Origin: CAYPLH01 sp964411505
GTDB taxonomy: Bacteria; Bacillota; Clostridia; CAYPLH01; DUMO01
Length of the DNA stretch: 6,137 nt
Assembly (NCBI GenBank): GCA_964411505.1
Contig: CAYPLH010000113.1
Span: 1 to 6,137 of the forward strand
Direction: 5' to 3'
Position numbers and translations under genes: made by a program. Shown here in pieces: positions 6,055 to 6,137 of the stretch. The notes beneath the pieces are model-generated. The model made no database searches. It saw only the letters and a list, made by a program, of their open reading frames with translations, and was not told the DNA's origin. Positions within the stretch are counted from its first letter, which is position 1, and every line of letters starts with the position of its first letter.

Positions 6055-6088
6055 AAAAAAATGAGAAGCTCTTGCCTCCTCACTTTTT
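6055..6088 (-). terminator. Intrinsic terminator for a gene right of the window
   Basis: On the minus strand, AAAAAGTGAGGAG (6076-6088) pairs with CTTCTCATTTTTT (6056-6068) around a 7-nt loop. This gives a 13-bp stem, with two G-T wobbles, running into a seven-base T-tract. It would stop leftward transcription entering from beyond the right edge and so isolate the ferredoxin/ASKHA unit. The plus-strand version has A-C mismatches in place of the wobbles and would work less well. Confidence 0.7.
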
Positions 6089-6122
6089 CATTGTCTAGGA
6101 AAGTATACTTTCCTAGACAATG
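6089..6122. repeat. Perfect 34-bp palindrome
   Basis: The half-site CATTGTCTAGGAAAGTA is followed at once by its exact reverse complement, with the centre between 6105 and 6106 and no spacer. It directly abuts the terminator stem ending at 6088. No T-tract follows on either strand, so it is not itself a standard terminator. It could be a second hairpin in a transcript from the right, a dimeric protein-binding site, or a relic of a repeat element. Confidence 0.9.
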
Positions 6123-6137
6123 GGGATTGCAAAGGGG

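Noticed and set aside
1..6137. CRISPR arrays, tRNA or rRNA genes, toxin-antitoxin pairs.
   Set aside because: I saw no regular repeat-spacer pattern, no cloverleaf or rRNA-like sequence, and no recognisable toxin or antitoxin on either strand.

Overview
The window looks like a draft assembly of a low-GC Gram-positive anaerobe of the class Clostridia. The DNA is AT-rich, ribosome binding sites are strong (GGAGGT, AAGAGGTG), TTG start codons are frequent, and the gene content fits: a TndX/SpoIVCA-sized serine recombinase, a sigma-54 factor, and a corrinoid-activation type ferredoxin/ASKHA protein. Every supported gene is on the minus strand, so transcription runs from right to left. A run of 10 N at 3074-3083 is an assembly gap.

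Layout in the direction of transcription. (1) 6137-5783 is non-coding. It holds a perfect 34-bp palindrome, an intrinsic terminator directly next to it (for a gene beyond the right edge), a cluster of nested inverted repeats, and a sigma-A type promoter. (2) 5782-3962 encodes a 606-aa protein with an N-terminal 2Fe-2S ferredoxin domain and a C-terminal ASKHA ATPase domain, of the RACo/DUF4445 type. (3) 3892-3317 encodes 5-formyltetrahydrofolate cyclo-ligase, probably co-transcribed with (2) as a small one-carbon/folate unit and followed by a weak terminator. (4) 3170-2026 is rpoN (sigma-54), with its own promoter and the assembly gap near its N-terminus. Its reading frame stops straight after the conserved K-x-F-F-S segment, so the C-terminal part with the RpoN box is missing. 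(5) 1962-1804 is an unannotated 52-aa ORF with a good ribosome binding site. (6) 1752-199 is a large serine recombinase. (7) 198-1 is non-coding, with short direct repeats.

The main point is how (4) to (6) relate. The sigma factor gene is cut at a precise point, and the next genes in the same direction are a small ORF and a large serine recombinase. This is what one expects if an integrative element inserted into the 3' part of rpoN, leaving one attachment junction near 2030-2040. It resembles the skin element in sigK or phages in comK. Whether excision restores a working sigma factor, or the gene is simply dead, cannot be decided here, because the other junction and the missing rpoN 3' end are not recognisable in the window. 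Some conserved sigma-54 motifs look eroded, which argues for caution.
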